The notes: a model not told the origin generated them from the sequence alone. A DNA stretch of 64,000 nucleotides from Pyxicephalus adspersus (GCF_032062135.1 NC_092858.1:121184282-121248281); one strand, 5' to 3'. Shown: positions 26,170 through 39,125, counted from the first letter of the stretch. Numbers and translations are program-made.

Positions 26170-27075
26170 AATTAGGCGCAGTGCCTACATGACCGGGTGC
26201 TGGGGCCTAGCCCAGAGCTTTTAAGGGGTTAAGAAAAAGGGTAGTGTGGCCAGAGGGGGCTGGGCTAGTGTACAACGTGGGAGAGGAGGATATTAGGAAT
26301 GGGAGATGTTAAAAGGGGCTGGACGATAGTGAGAGGCCCTCTTTTGGACAGAAAAAGTTTCTCGCCCACCCTCCCTCTTATGTTTAGGTAGAGTTGAGAG
26401 GTGGGTTCGTTTTAGAGGTTGGGGTCTTGGAAGGCAGGGATTCAGTGTATTGAAAAGGGGTGGATTTTGGCAGGGGGGATCCCCTTTGGTGGGGTCTCCC
26501 CTTTATGGTGAACGGATGATTATGGCTCCTGAAGGCAGTGCTGGGCAGCTAGGGGCCAAGGTGGAGATGTTGGAAGGGTTCAATTCTTGTTGGGTGGGAT
26601 TTTGCCTTCTGAGACCTGCAGCTTGGTTGTTTGGGTGTATAATTGGGAGTTTGATAACATTATGGATACTGTTGTAATGGTTATGTATTATTAAAAGGGG
26701 AATTAAGTTGTTGTGGGTTCATTAAGCTATATTCAATGTAATATGTTAACATTATATAATCCCGTTTAATAATAATTATATTAATAATGGAGTGTTATGT
26801 TAATCTATGTTAATGTATGCTTATCAAAGTGTAAAATGTAATTTATTTTGGTATTTATTTATTTGGATATTTGTTTGTTAATTATTTGGAAAGTTAAACT
26901 TTATTTATTGGTGTTTTAAATAAACGGCTGCTTGCCAGCCAATTTAAATCCAAGATTTTGTGTTGGGGTATTTAATTGGTGGGAGTGGCTGGTATGCAGG
27001 GGGAGTTTGGTAGTAGAAGGTAGTTATGACAATGGTGTAGAAGGTCCGAGCTACCCGCGTCATGTTTTCACAAGA
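26170..27075. repeat. G/T-rich, C-poor unclassified segment
   Basis: The plus strand is markedly C-poor, with runs such as AGGGGTGGATTTTGGCAGGG. It ends with AAATAAACGGCTGC, then GGTCCGAGCTACCC. The reverse complement has the same gross plan (GCCGTTTATT, then A-rich, then C-rich) as the segment at 31340-32790, suggesting related retroelement ends. No protein match is seen. Confidence 0.35.
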
Positions 27076-28082
27076 GTACGTCAAAATCGAAAAGGGAATA
27101 TGTCATTAAAATCAAGTGTATACAATCTTTTAATGAACTTTTTCATGATTGTTGTAGTAAAAATGAGTAAATACACGGTATAAGTAATCAATAGCTAAAT
27201 GACACAGAGCATGCTTTTTGCATATCATAAACTACACCAACATATTTAGTATATCTAGTATAACAAGACTGATTCCTCTGTTCCTTGTCATTCTCCCTTT
27301 GTTCTGATGTAAAGACCTGTACTACAATGTACTGTTAAATTACAGAAAGTGTTCTACTTACTAAACCTTTCATCCAGCCTCTAAATGATCATATTTGCTA
27401 TTCTGATAATTTTTGTGTTTTAATTCTTCGCAGTCCACATAGCTGGAGGTTTGGTAAGTCTGTTCTTATAAAGTCATTGCCAAAAAAAAAAAAGTATCCC
27501 TCCTTCTCATCTAGTCCTAGGCATGCAGTCATTGAGCTGTTGCCTGCTCTACCCTGATTTTTCTATGACCCCTATTTGACCAGAGTAAAAAAAAGCTGTT
27601 CCTTTGCCAAATCATCTTACCCGTAATATTGTACTGTTACTTACCTAGCCACAGTTTACCATCCCATTCCTGTTGTCTGGACAGACTTCTGCTTGACTCA
27701 CCCACTGGGAACTTTCCATACTCTTTGGAATATCCCTTGGCTTACTGACCTCTGTGAATGAACCCTGGTCTTATGTCCTGGACTTGTTTCTGTCTCACCC
27801 CTCAGAAACCTCCAACTGGCTTTTAGATCTCGTTGGATCTCTGGATTTAACTCCTGACCTTTACTTGGTATCTATTTGGCCTTTTCATTACACGTGAGTT
27901 TCCTAGTCACCTATGTTCCTCTTCCTATGTGTACTCATTTTTGGCACAGGTTCTCTTTCCCTCAACTATGAGGAAGGACGAGGTGCCTAGTGTGGCCAGT
28001 AGGAGGGTGACCTACAGGTAGGTTCCATGTCTGGGAATAGCTCTGGCTGTAATATTTGGAAAGATGATTAATATTAATATTA

Positions 28083-28224
28083 TCATTATTAATAAACAGG
28101 ATTTATATAGCGCCAACATATTACGCAGCGCTGTACAATAAATAGGGGTTGTAAATGACAGACAGAGACAGACAGTGACACAGGAAGAGGAGAGGACTCT
28201 GCCCCGAAGAGCTTACAATCTAGG
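28083..28224 (-). mobile_element. LINE/SINE 3' tail
   Basis: TTATTAATAAACAGGATTTA, CGCCAACATATTACGCAGCG and GAGCTTACAATCTAG are the reverse complement of the LINE 3' UTR seen at 6841-7177. The tail is at the left, so the element is on the minus strand. Confidence 0.8.
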
Positions 28225-28252
28225 ATTCCACAACATCTTATTAAAAAAAAAA

Positions 28253-28253
<1 letters not shown>

Positions 28254-28319
<66 letters not shown>
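28254..28319. repeat. (TA)n palindromic microsatellite
   Basis: Two long TA blocks separated by TTGA; fully self-complementary. Confidence 0.95.
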
Positions 28320-28322
<3 letters not shown>

Positions 28323-28875
28323 CCTTACATTTAAGAAGAAAGAAATTACTATACCCAGTTGTTGTGTGGCTTCTTTGCTTGCATGAGCATTTGCCAATAG
28401 GCAGTGCAGTTTTATCAAGGTACTTTTGCGCACTAATTTTGCCTAAAAAGTTGAAAATAACAGCTAACATTCGTCTGGAATTCTACTTGCAAAGATTTGA
28501 TTATATGGTTTGGCAAACATAATATATATCTATAGTACATAAAAGGAGTCTAGGTAAAAATTGATAGGTGATTTGACCCCTTGAATATCTTTTAAATGAT
28601 AGCAAAATTCTATAAACATATATATATATGTATAATAACAGATAGAAAATACTTAAAAAACAAAAGGGCTGCTTTACTTCCTAACCACACAAAGCTTAAA
28701 ATAATAAGACTAATAATAAACAAAATTACCTATTTAAAAAATAGTTTGTGATTTATTCATTTAGGATTTTCTATCCTACCATGTAAAGGTTTATCTTTTT
28801 TTTTTGTTTGTAAAACTGTGACATCTAGTGGTCAAATATGTTTATGCACATATTTTAGATCTTTGTATTATCATA

Positions 28876-28978
28876 TTATTATTAATATTATTATTATTAT
28901 TATTATTATTATTAGTAATAATAACAATAAACAAGGTTTATATAGCGCCAACATATTACACAACACTGTACATTAAAT
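28876..28978 (-). mobile_element. LINE/SINE 3' tail with (ATT)n
   Basis: An ATT run is followed by ACAAGGTTTATATAGCGCCA and ACATATTACACAACACTGTA. A further, more diverged copy of the same end (ACATAGCACCAAAATATTAC) follows at 29013-29048. Confidence 0.7.
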
Positions 28979-29568
28979 TCAGATTCATTATTTTTAATAT
29001 TATCTTGTAATTACATAGCACCAAAATATTACAAAATGCTTTACAAAGTTCATTGTATTATTGCATTATTATTGCATTGTCATTGCATTATTTTATTAAT
29101 TTTTAGATGACATTAGGAAAACAGCATGCTGATTTTTGGTAAGGGTCAAATATCTTGTTTTTTGTATTTGAGGGCCTGAGCAGTTTCCAATGCTGATTAA
29201 GCTTAGTAGCTGGAAAGCTAATCTCTCCAAAGACTAGTCCCCTGCTGATTCCATAGGATCAATCACTACACTGTTTGCTGGTGACTAATTGAGATATTGA
29301 CATAATTTCCCAGGTAAGTAATGCCATATAAAACCTACTTCATAATTTACAGAGATGTGGTCTTTCATTTTTCTGGTTTGAAACCAAGCTTTGTGCTGTC
29401 CATGGAGTTTCCTGCATCACATTTATATAAATATATCACCATTGTCATTGAATGTGATTTACACAGGTTGCATTCTTGCACAATATGCAATAAACATAGC
29501 AGTCTCACATGGCATTCTTGTGGGAGCAAGACAGTTTTTTACATAACACTCTTCTTCATAATGCATCC

Positions 29569-29681
29569 TATAGGGTCCTCTCCTCCTGTATCACTGTCTG
29601 TATTAGTCTGTCATTTGCAATCCCTATTTATTGTACAGCGCTGCGTAATATGTTGGCGCTATATAAATCCTGTTTATTATT

Positions 29682-29721
<40 letters not shown>
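29569..29721 (+). mobile_element. LINE 3' UTR and tail with (TAA)n
   Basis: GGGTCCTCTCCTCCTGTATC, TTGTACAGCGCTGCGTAATA and TGTTGGCGCTATATAAATCC are followed by more than ten TAA units. It is the plus-strand version of 28083-28224. Confidence 0.82.
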
Positions 29722-29725
<4 letters not shown>

Positions 29726-30850
29726 CCAGTCTCTGCACTCATGGCATTCCTTCAATGCAATATAGCAGCCTTACATGAAACTTTCTATGTGAACATGGTA
29801 GACTCCCATTACAGTTTATGGCAACAAGAAAGTCTTTCTAGGAAGCTGTACCGGTGTCAAATAATAGTCTCTTTAGCACTGTGCTAATGGTGAACTTGGT
29901 ACCCCATTAGGAAAATGGCAGTCCAACACTGCATTCTGGGAATATGGAGATATTATGTGGTTATGTCAATGTGCAAATGGCAGTCTTGAGTACTTGAGTA
30001 CTTGAACAACTTGAGTACTGGCATTAATATTTTCTCAATAGGATGTATCAATCTCTGGTAACTTAGTAGATCTCTCTGGTAACCCAGCCATACACTTTAT
30101 TCAAAAAACGGCACCTGAGATAATCTTTAACATATGTTGACCTGCATTTTTAAAACATAATTAAACATATTTTTGAGACTTTTGAGAGCATGGTCTAACC
30201 AGAGAGAAGTCATTATCTAACATTTCTGTTTATCTAGCTTGTCCTTGTTTTACTAAGCAAGCTATGTTTTTTTCTTGCCATCCCCTTTGAAATAGGAAAA
30301 GAAAAATGATACTTTTCATCTTTTAATAACTTCAATGGAGTTGGTAAAGAACTTTGCAAATAAGTTACTTATCAGTTAACTGAACTTTATGGAGTTCATC
30401 CATCACTTTGGAAAATGTAATAGGCATCCAATGATTCATTTGATACAAACTAAAGTTGATCTTGTGCATTGGTTAATTTTCTAGTATGCGTTAAAAAGTT
30501 GTTAATTTGAAATATTGCTGAAAACTTTATCATTTGGTGGTGGTTCGCAGTAGGTAATACAATTTCCAACATCTGGAGGACAGAAAAAATGTTGAAAATT
30601 AAAAATAAGATGTCAATAGGTAAGAAAAAAGAAATGCCAATAAATTAATTATTTAGGCAAATAGTTATATATGGAGTTCCATGGACAGGAGAAATTTGGG
30701 CTTGCTAATCAATAAAAAATGAGGTGGGCTCAAGACTTCTGCTGCAACTTCTAATATTTTTTGTGTTGATGGTCAAGTGTTCAAGAAATGATACTACTCA
30801 CTGTCTTTACAAGGACCAAAGTAAATCAGAACTAATTTAGTACTTCTTCA
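29722..30850. other. no identified feature
   Basis: AT-rich sequence; GAGTACTTGAGTACTTGAACAACTTGAGTACTGG around 29988-30020 is a small local repetition only (shown here as a location, not a motif). Confidence 0.45.
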
Positions 30851-30856
30851 AAAAAA

Positions 30857-30939
30857 TGTGATCAGGCAGGTCAATATTATTGCAGAAGGGAATAGCAATG
30901 TCCTACCTGCAATAAAATAATCTTACCTGCCTGATCACA
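30857..30939. repeat. short foldback of a dispersed repeat
   Basis: TGTGATCAGGCAGGT (30857-30871) and ACCTGCCTGATCACA (30925-30939) are perfect inverted copies. Related text (CAGGCAGGCCTTTAAT..CAGAAG) recurs at about 8622-8945 and 63640-63710, marking a dispersed family. Confidence 0.7.
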
Positions 30940-31339
30940 GATTTTAAATGCACTCACTTGTCTCCATTTTGTTGCAGGTACTGCCATTTTTTTTGCTCCT
31001 CCTCCAAAAGCCAGAAGTTAGGCAAGCTTGGGCTGGGATGACATAACTCCAGTGGATGCCTGTGGGAAATGTTTTCAGTTCTGGCAGCCATGGGGGATGC
31101 TAGGATACCTGGCATTCTACACTAAGATCAGGCAGGTAAATGTGCAGAAGTGACAGGCAATGGGACAGTGTCCATTCTGCAATAAACAATGGATGGATAA
31201 TGAACACACAAGGTTTGACATTCAACCGACAATGTACAGGCCATTGACATGAGAATTTAAAAATGCCCTTGCAGGTAAATATCTCCATCCTATACTCCTC
31301 CCGCCAAAACCACTCAATAAACACAATAATTGTTATGGT

Positions 31340-32790
31340 TCAAAAATGGCCAAATGGCCGCTTTATTATAAAAAAACATCTTTACTCAGCTTTTAATTCT
31401 ACTACATAAATAAATTAACATAATACTATATTAGCTAATAACAATAAATAAAGAAACAATAATAACAATAGTTAACAACCACATATTTTAACCGAACTGA
31501 CCCGTTTTCCTCCCACTCAGATTACAGGTCCTCGAGGCTACATCAAACCTTTTGATCATGATCTGCAACCGCTGATACCATGGTGCCTAGTTGCACATAC
31601 CACCAACTCAATAACAAACACCTCCACTCGCTGTTACCTCTCACCACTCCTGAGGCCCCATTCCAGCCATGGTCCCCTCACTACTTTATACTCCTATCAA
31701 TACACTGCCCCCGAGGACCCCAATCGCCAGTACTTATGCTACACAAGGAGGGAGGGCAGGAAACTCTCTCCTTTCTTAACTGTGACCTCTCACCCCAGAT
31801 CAATCCTATATATTACCACCTCTTATCAACCCATACTAACTCCCACCAAATCTTCAAATCACCAAAAAGGACTTGCCCATCAACCCACTGATGTGGTCCA
31901 AACCTACCTCCTTCTGCAATTTCTCATGCACCACCAGGTGTCGTAAAGCTGACTGTAGATTCTCAGGGACAAGTGGGACCACCCCAACACAGCAGGAATG
32001 TGAAAGCTGTCCTGAAATCTGACCTCCAGCAACTCTGCCGCCTCCCTGATCCAGGTACCTAATTAGGAATGGCACCATCCTTTCTAGCCTCACTGGGGTC
32101 CTTCCTTTTTCCAAACCCATCGCCACCCCTGGCGCAGACAATGTGTGAAGCCATGTGCCCTACCGCAGCCCAAGCACTCATTCCTGAACCGACGCCTCCA
32201 AACATGCACCCACCCTCATTGAACTGCCAACACAGCCCACACTCGTGGACGGACGAAGATCCAATGGACGCAGAACCCCCGGCCCCCCCATGTCCTTGTA
32301 GTCCCACCACATGGACGGCCAGATTGCCTTCTACTGATGAAACTGTTCGTCATATCGAAGCCAAGCCTCACTAATAGCGTCCAAATAGCAAAAGAGGACC
32401 CAGCAATTTTTAGGCTCCCTTTCACCAATCACGCTGGCCAATATAGGGAAAGCCTGCAACTAGTTTCCAAAAGTACACGGAATCCATCTATGCCGCTGCG
32501 CCTCCTCATCACCCTTCTTACCTTCCCCACCTAGTGCTCTATCTAAATTGAATACTCCAATGGCAACAATGTAAATATATCGACATACTTACCTTTCCAG
32601 ATGCGCTCTTGCATCCCCAGCTTCAAATGCACTCCCAAAGGGCCCTTGAAACAAACTTCACCAACCCCTGTGCCCCTTCTTGCAACCCCCCCATCCTGCT
32701 GCGCCGCCATCCAACTCCCCATACTCACTACCTCTGATCACGTGTTCATACTCTTTATTAACTTTAAAATCTTAAATAAACTGTGACCAC
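31340..32790. repeat. C-rich, G-poor unclassified segment
   Basis: It starts GGCCGCTTTATTATAAAAAA, passes through an A-rich stretch and then about 1.2 kb of C-rich sequence with few G. It ends ATCTTAAATAAACTGTGACC. ORFs of 60-103 codons on both strands (31580-32786) have no recognisable domain and overlap one another, as expected of skewed non-coding DNA. It may be an LTR/DIRS-type element fragment. Confidence 0.35.
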
Positions 32791-33464
32791 TAACAAATTG
32801 CAGGGTTGTAGGAAACCTTACTCCTGACACCCTTAAGCAGTAAACTCTTTTCTCCAAATTTTATCTTCTGTATGATGAAAAATTGTTCTTGCTTTCTGTT
32901 CCACAAACTTGAATAAACAGTAAGAAAAAAAACATTTCGACATATATAAAATTTCAAAGGTATTCCCCACATAGGAATAACGCATGACCCTACAATGATG
33001 ATGTTTTTTGATTTTCTACTATCAATAAAGAACATTTGCCATTGAAATACCAGTTGTATTCATGTTTTTTTAATTTCATGCACTGAAAACACTCCATCAG
33101 ACACCCCAGTCTTCACTTGGTCCAGATTCCGAGCCATCTTGATTTGCCAGGTTGGATTGATGTAATTCCTCTGCATGTATACAGGAGTTCATTCATTACC
33201 GATAGCCACTGGCATGCATATGTCCCTTGTGCAATAATAAACCTGCTTAGTCACAAGTTTTTTCATTTAAGGTTTAGTTACACTATTTGTGTTGTTGTGA
33301 TAAATTGAAGTTTAGAGAATGTACACTCTTAGACACTAAAAGTAGCATTTTAAGCAGCAAAAAACAAGATCCATGTCACTCATTTTGTTTTGCCGGTAAT
33401 ACAGAAAAGTGTACATTTTGGAGGCCAGGAAGAGGTTAATATTTAAAACAGGGCAGTCAGAGGA

Positions 33465-33628
33465 AGTTGGTTCAGAGCAGTTCAAGAAAATTGCCTGAAA
33501 TGGTAAAAAAAAAAAGAAATGAAGCAGGAAGTCTCAGAACTGCAAGAGTATGAGAGTATGTTAGAAATCTGCTGCATACTTTTCCCATCGCATCTACATA
33601 GCAGCCCAGAATTAACATGAATTTACAG
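33465..33628 (+). CDS. CAPZA1: candidate alternative first exon of CAPZA1 (coding part 33617-33628, MNLQ)
   Basis: An ATG at 33617 with A at -3 is followed by three codons (AAT TTA CAG) and a strong donor GTAAGA at 33629. The phase is 0, so splicing to the acceptor at 39429 gives [10 protein letters not shown] in frame with the first sure CAPZA1 exon. An in-frame TAG at 33599 closes the frame upstream. Several short upstream ATGs lie in the putative 5' UTR. A TATA-like TATTTAAAA at about 33437 would place the transcription start near 33465, so the 5' border given here is an estimate. The usual 13-residue MAD... exon was not found, so this is either an alternative promoter, a lineage-specific start, or a chance donor. 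No known CAPZA protein that I can recall starts this way. Confidence 0.3.
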
Positions 33629-34901
33629 GTAAGATGCTTTCTCTTAGCTGTTCTTTTTTTAACTTGCTTCAGAAACTTTTTTTCCCATAAAAGATTTGCA
33701 ACATAATCAAAAGCCCTTCAAGTCCTTAGATGATTTTCAGATGACATTAGGACTACAGCTGTGCAGATACTCAATTTGTATTGAGAAGTATCATTTCCTG
33801 CACTATTGTTTTCTGATAAGGTCTGCACTTCTGGTGTCTATTTTACAACATGACATGCATGCTTATTCTTCACAAGTATTATAGCAAATGTGTGCTCGTT
33901 CATTAGGAAAGCTACTTTGGTGAAGAGCAGTGCTTTGGTGCAGTGGTGGCTAGCGCAGAGTTATGCATTTGTACAGTGGCAGTGAGAACAGAGGTGGGTG
34001 TTGGTGCAGTGGTGTACAGGTGTGTTGTAGAGGAATGAGGATGGGGATCAGCTGTATTGGGGAACACATATAAGGGTAGTGTGAAGTTACAGTAGTGGTT
34101 AGGTTTAGGGCACAGTGCTGATGGGAATGATGGGGGTTCTAACGCAGTAGTATTGTTGCAGGTGTGGTGATAAATAATAGCCTTCCAGCGAGTAGCAGTG
34201 ATAGAATTGTATGGTTGGTGGTGTAAGCTGCCAAGCTAGAGATTATAGTGCCTGTATAAGCCACAGCAGTTCAGTAGGTAGGGCGTTAGGCTGGCGGGTC
34301 CAGAAACACTGTATGCCATTGCAATACACAAATACCTGATGCAGTGGCCACTTTGACTGTGCTTCCCGTTGGATATGGCTGTTATGGATGAAGTTGCTCT
34401 ACAATTAAACATTTATGCAACTACACATGTGTAGTAGCAACACAATATTATTTATGTTCTGCTCCGACTGCACATGCGCCAAGTTGACTTATTTTCACTT
34501 CCTCTAGAACAGATTTGGCATTTAGTGGCAGTGCTTCCGATCTCCTCTAACGTTTTTGCAGGTTCAAGAGGCCTAGAGGATAATAACATTTTCAAACAAA
34601 GTTAATCTTTATCTCCGTCCTCCTCATACTAACTAAACCTTATTACACTTACCCTACATCAGAAGGCACTCCAGACCAGGACCATACAACATTGAGTAGT
34701 GCAGAGAAGCCTCCTTAAAAGCTTACAAGTAGACAGCTGGTGTATTTAGGCCTTACTATTGAATGCCCCTGCAACCTCTTTTAACCTTCCAACCTCCCAA
34801 CACCACTGACAAAGCTCCCCCCTCCCCTTTTCCCTTGCGTCCCTGACTCTAAACCTGCCTAATTACAAGAACCCCTGATGATGAACCTCAACACCCTATA
34901 C

Positions 34902-35611
34902 CAGGGGTGTCAAACTCTCATACACAGAGGGCCAAAATTAAAAACTTAGACAAAGTCGCGGGCCAACCTTGAAATTTATTGAAAAAATTGAAGATAATTT
35001 TCCTTCTCATTAGATATAAACCCTTTTCATATGGAAAAATAGAGGTTTTGCTTCACGTTCAATCTGGAACAAGCTTATAATAGAAAGAGGCATACATTTT
35101 TTTTAATTTTATATAGGAAAAAATCCTATGCCTCTTTCTCTATTTGTAGCCTTCTGAGTTAAATTTCAATGGTAACCTTTTTGCACAGGCTAACAAAAAT
35201 AATAACAATATTCTTCTATGAAAATCCAACCATTCAAGTCCATGCCTTGGAGTAGCAAGGAAAAGTACAGCTGAGGGGGAGTGCTGAAAATGCCAGATGC
35301 GGCCAATGTGGAGCTAAATCTTATGAGTGGCCCGTCACTGAAACTCCCTCTTCATTGAAATAGCGCAGCTACTAAAATTCCTGGCATTATTTGCGTCTAT
35401 AAAACAGTCCAATGTGGGGCCACGCATAGGCAGAGAGCCCGCTGGTCTATAGACACGAGTGATGCCAGGAACTGTAGTAGCGTTTCAGAATTATTAGTAT
35501 TTCAATGCAGCGGCAGGCCAGCTGCAGTTCATATTAAGGATTCCTCTGGGGGCAAAAAAAAAGGAAATTGGGGGCCAGATTTGGCCCCTGGGCCAGAGTT
35601 TGACACCCCTG
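34902..35611. mobile_element. hAT-like non-autonomous DNA transposon
   Basis: Terminal inverted repeats CAGGGGTGTCAAACTC (left) and GAGTTTGACACCCCTG (right) are perfect over 16 bp. The flanks CCCTATAC and TCCTAGAC match at 6 of 8 bases, fitting an aged 8-bp hAT target duplication. There is no transposase ORF; the interior includes GGCCAGATTTGGCCCCTGGG. Confidence 0.88.
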
Positions 35612-35626
35612 TCCTAGACACTTTAC

Positions 35627-36152
35627 TTTAACGGCCCTAGCGGTAACCCCAAGTGGGATTTTACCTGCAAATAGCCATAATCCTGAGTCACACTCGGGGT
35701 GGCTTAAACCTAATAAAAAAAACATTTACCTTGCTCCGTTGTCGTCCCCCAGGACCTGCGGGACACGTCCGTCTTCTTCGATCTTCAGCCGCGCAATGCA
35801 GGGATGATCTCCGGGGACAGGCTGATCGGCGGGAAATTCAAATAATTTTGTATTGGATTCAATAGCTGTACTGAGTCCAATACAAAGAAATCTTCATATA
35901 CCTTATATAAACATTATATATATATATTATATATGCTACTGTATAATTATATTACATGTTTAACTATTTTTTTTATTTTTTGTGTTTTTTGTTTAATGTT
36001 TTTTTCTTAAATGTATTAAATATTGGACATATTTCAGTGAGTAATGCCTAAGAACTATAGATTACAACGTAAAATAAAATTCCATGCAAAAAAAAATGTA
36101 AAGCTTTTTGCATGGAAATTTGGACAGAATTAGAACGCCAGGGGGGTTACCC
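35627..36152. repeat. repeat with GGTAACCCC / GGGGTTACC edges (weak)
   Basis: It starts just 16 bp after the hAT-like element with AACGGCCCTAGCGGTAACCC and ends AACGCCAGGGGGGTTACC. The interior has a CpG-rich part (35740-35835) and an AT-rich part. The termini are similar but not a clean inverted repeat, so the class is uncertain. Confidence 0.4.
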
Positions 36153-37819
36153 TGACCTTTGTCACTGTGCACATTGTGCATGGAAAACATGAAGTAGCTG
36201 CATACTTCTATGATAGAAAGAAGAAAGAAAGAAGAGAGAATAAAAGATACCAGGGAAATATGATGAGGGTCTATTTACTCTAGCTTGTGGAATCAGCTCT
36301 CTTCCATAAAGTTATGGTCAATGCCACACCACAGAGGCAGGTACCCAGCTACCTTCAGCATGCATGTCCCTCAGCTTGTCCAAAGTAATGCATGTATGTC
36401 ACTGCTGTTAGCATCATGGTATACATGACTGCAGTCATAGGGTTAGAAAGCCTGGATAGGAACGCTATATTTTGTTTACAGCACACTTAGTCAATCTTTT
36501 GGCAGCTGGGAAGGATGCAGGATGGGATAAAGGCTGCAGCAGTAGTGTGCCAACTTTAAAATTAGGATGACTCAATTGATAAGTCCTTTGTTTACTGCTT
36601 CCATTTTTTGAGGCAGAAAGCTTCTTTCTAACCACAGATTAGATTCATCATTGCCTATTTTTCCAGAAGGCCTAGGTTTGCCAATATGTTTAATAGCAAA
36701 GACTAGTCTTGCTTTAATATTCTTTTTATATATGAAAGGCATGTCTTGGCACACCTTCCATGAGTTACCTGCAGATCCCTCAATTAAATTTTGAGGTTCT
36801 TAGAGACCTTTTTTACCTTCAAATGGACAGTCATTGTGCTGAATCTGATGGTCCAGTCATTTGAAATCTACACTATTTTTAGTTTATTCACAGTGGGATG
36901 AGCCTTACAAATGCACAGACATATATAGCCTTCTGAGGCCTATAGATAGCTCTTGTGATCCTTGTATATTGATTTAACCCAAATCAAGAGCAGAGGCACC
37001 AGACCTTCAATATTTGAGGTTTATATATTACAAGATCTACCTGAAAACTTCCTAAAGATATTTTTTTTCATCATTGGCTCCTGATCTTGAATACGTGAGC
37101 AAACTTTCAGGGTTTGAAAATGATGGTAAATGTACCCACACAACAGATCTATATTTTTACTATTACGAGAATTATGACACATTGTCAATATCATGTGCTA
37201 TTTGTACACTGAAATAAGATGGGTGTGGCCCAGGCTGCTGTACTCTGTGCTGGGCTGATTCTGCTAGCACAGAATTTTCTAAAGCTGAAGTTTATTCTAC
37301 TTATATTTAGCCTTTTCTAGTTCCTCTTTCCCCACTGTATTATTCGCTTGACAAAAAATAAAAAATGCATTACTATTACTCTTATTATTATTATTGTTAT
37401 TATTATTATCTAATTTGTATGCTAAAAATAGCTAACCAAATGTACCCCACTTAGACCTCATTTTAGTTCTTGTTAAAGTTTGGGTTCTCCAAATTTCTAG
37501 CAAAAAATTATCTAGCATGTGCACAAGGTTTTATAGTTGAAATGTATTTATTATCTGTGCTGTGACTTGCAGTCTTTCTGGCTAACACAAACTAGGAACT
37601 CCTAACCTTTGGTATGTTTGTCATACTGAATTTATTTTAGTTGTCACAGACAATATGGTATAGGACAACACATGCTTCTGAATTTGTATGTAAGCATTGA
37701 CTTACTATTTTATCTGACCAGGGCAGCTCCAAGCTAGTGGTTTGTTATCTATTTTAAGCCATGACCTACTTTCTTATCGCAAATGATAAAAATCCTTTTA
37801 GCTTTCTGTGATGTTGAGT
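36153..37819. other. putative CAPZA1 intron 1 sequence, no feature
   Basis: Contains an AGAAAGAAAGAAG purine run near 36218 and a TTA repeat near 37381. No exon seen. Confidence 0.45.
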
Positions 37820-38220
37820 AGCGATGAGCGAGCGAGAAGTTCGATCTCATGGCGAATCAAGCCTTTTTCACTTACCAAAAATGTAAGAGAGAATGGCCTT
37901 CTGATTCGCCGAGAAGTCGAGCTCTCGCCGAACAGGAGGATTTCCAGGGCTGCATCATGCTGTGGCTGCATTTATTGAGAAGAGTGTGCGATCCCCGGGG
38001 CACTAGAGGTTAAAAGGTTAGGAAAACCACCTGACATTGTAATATAAGTATCTCTTAGGGCTGCATCATGCCCCGGGGATCGCACACTCTTCTCAATAAA
38101 TGCAGCCACAGAAGATGCCCTCTAGTGCCCCAGGGATCACAATCAGGAGGATTCCCAGGGCTGAATGCAACTCTGAGAATCTTCCTGTTTTAATTTCCTC
38201 TTCCGATGGTTTTGCCGAAA
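37820..38220. repeat. complex repeat with a 41-bp perfect inverted repeat
   Basis: The arms are 37961-38001 and 38070-38110, perfectly complementary over 41 bp (core GTGTGCGATCCCCGGGGC), with a 68-nt loop. Outside them AGGAGGATTTCCAGGGCTG (37935) and AGGAGGATTCCCAGGGCTG (38145) are near-identical direct repeats. It begins GATGAGCGAGCGAGAAGTTC. Confidence 0.85.
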
Positions 38221-38743
38221 TTTTGCGGAACCATTGGAAGGTTTTTTTTTTTTTTACAAAAGGGGTATTAAATCGGGCCTGTAATGGCTCCACAACTTTT
38301 TCCAAAAAAGCTAAAATGAGCTGGAATTTAGTTAGCTCTTGATACACCTGTTAGTTTGGGCTTCAATAGTGAGCAGTGATTCAGAAACATTTAAACAGAA
38401 CTAGGGTACATTACAGCCTTAGGTATGGTTGAATTGGTAAGCCTAAAGTCAATATATATTTTTTACATTAGCAGGACGTTTGTCCTTTGTCTAGAAGGTG
38501 TTTTTAAGTCATTGAAGGCGTCGGGCAAGGTCAAGGTATTCTAAAAACAGTCCTCTGCTCTCCATTTAAAAGTGCTGTACTAGATGATCTTTATGAGTAC
38601 TTCCACAGTTAGATATGGTTACATAACAAGCAATCTGCCTGCGCAGTGATCATTTTTTTTTACTAGACATGCAATATCATAGACAACCAACTAAAATACC
38701 CACAAAGGAAGTCACAGCCCTCCTACTTGAATGTTTTTTCTTT

Positions 38744-38773
38744 TTTATTAGTATTATTATTATTATTATTATT

Positions 38774-38806
<33 letters not shown>

Positions 38807-38841
38807 CAGGATTTATATAGTGCCAACATATTACACAGCAC
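38744..38841 (-). mobile_element. LINE/SINE 3' tail with (TAA/TTA)n
   Basis: A TTA run and a TAA run are followed by ACAGGATTTATATAGTGCCA and ACATATTACACAGCACTT. Confidence 0.75.
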
Positions 38842-39125
38842 TTGTCCTTCAAGGTTCTTTTTAACTTTTTATGAAAATAAATTGTTGCGTAATGGCAAAA
38901 ACTGTCAAAATCATCAAACTGTTCCATCCATATTTTTGCAGCCTTACCATAAATTGTACTTCATAAAGTGTTTTATTCTTGAATTGTTAAAAGGAATGGA
39001 ATGTTACAATTTTAGCTTGTTCTTTGTAGTGAGAGGGACAATACTTTGCTTTAGTACAGTACATTGTTTATGGTGTTACCACCATGTTTTTAAACCTGCA
39101 AATCTTTATGGCGCATGCTTACTGA

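Noticed and set aside
28175..28522. ORFs of 85-115 codons on both strands
   Set aside because: Driven by the TA palindrome and LINE tail; no protein features.
31580..32786. Eight or more ORFs of 60-103 codons on both strands
   Set aside because: Strand-skewed C-rich DNA lowers stop frequency; the frames overlap each other and lack domains.
34255..34300. tRNA-like GTTCAGTAGGTAGGGCGTTAG
   Set aside because: Only an A-box-like string; no B box or acceptor stem follows.
38093..38347. 80-84 codon ORFs on both strands
   Set aside because: They overlap the large inverted repeat and a T-run; no known domain.
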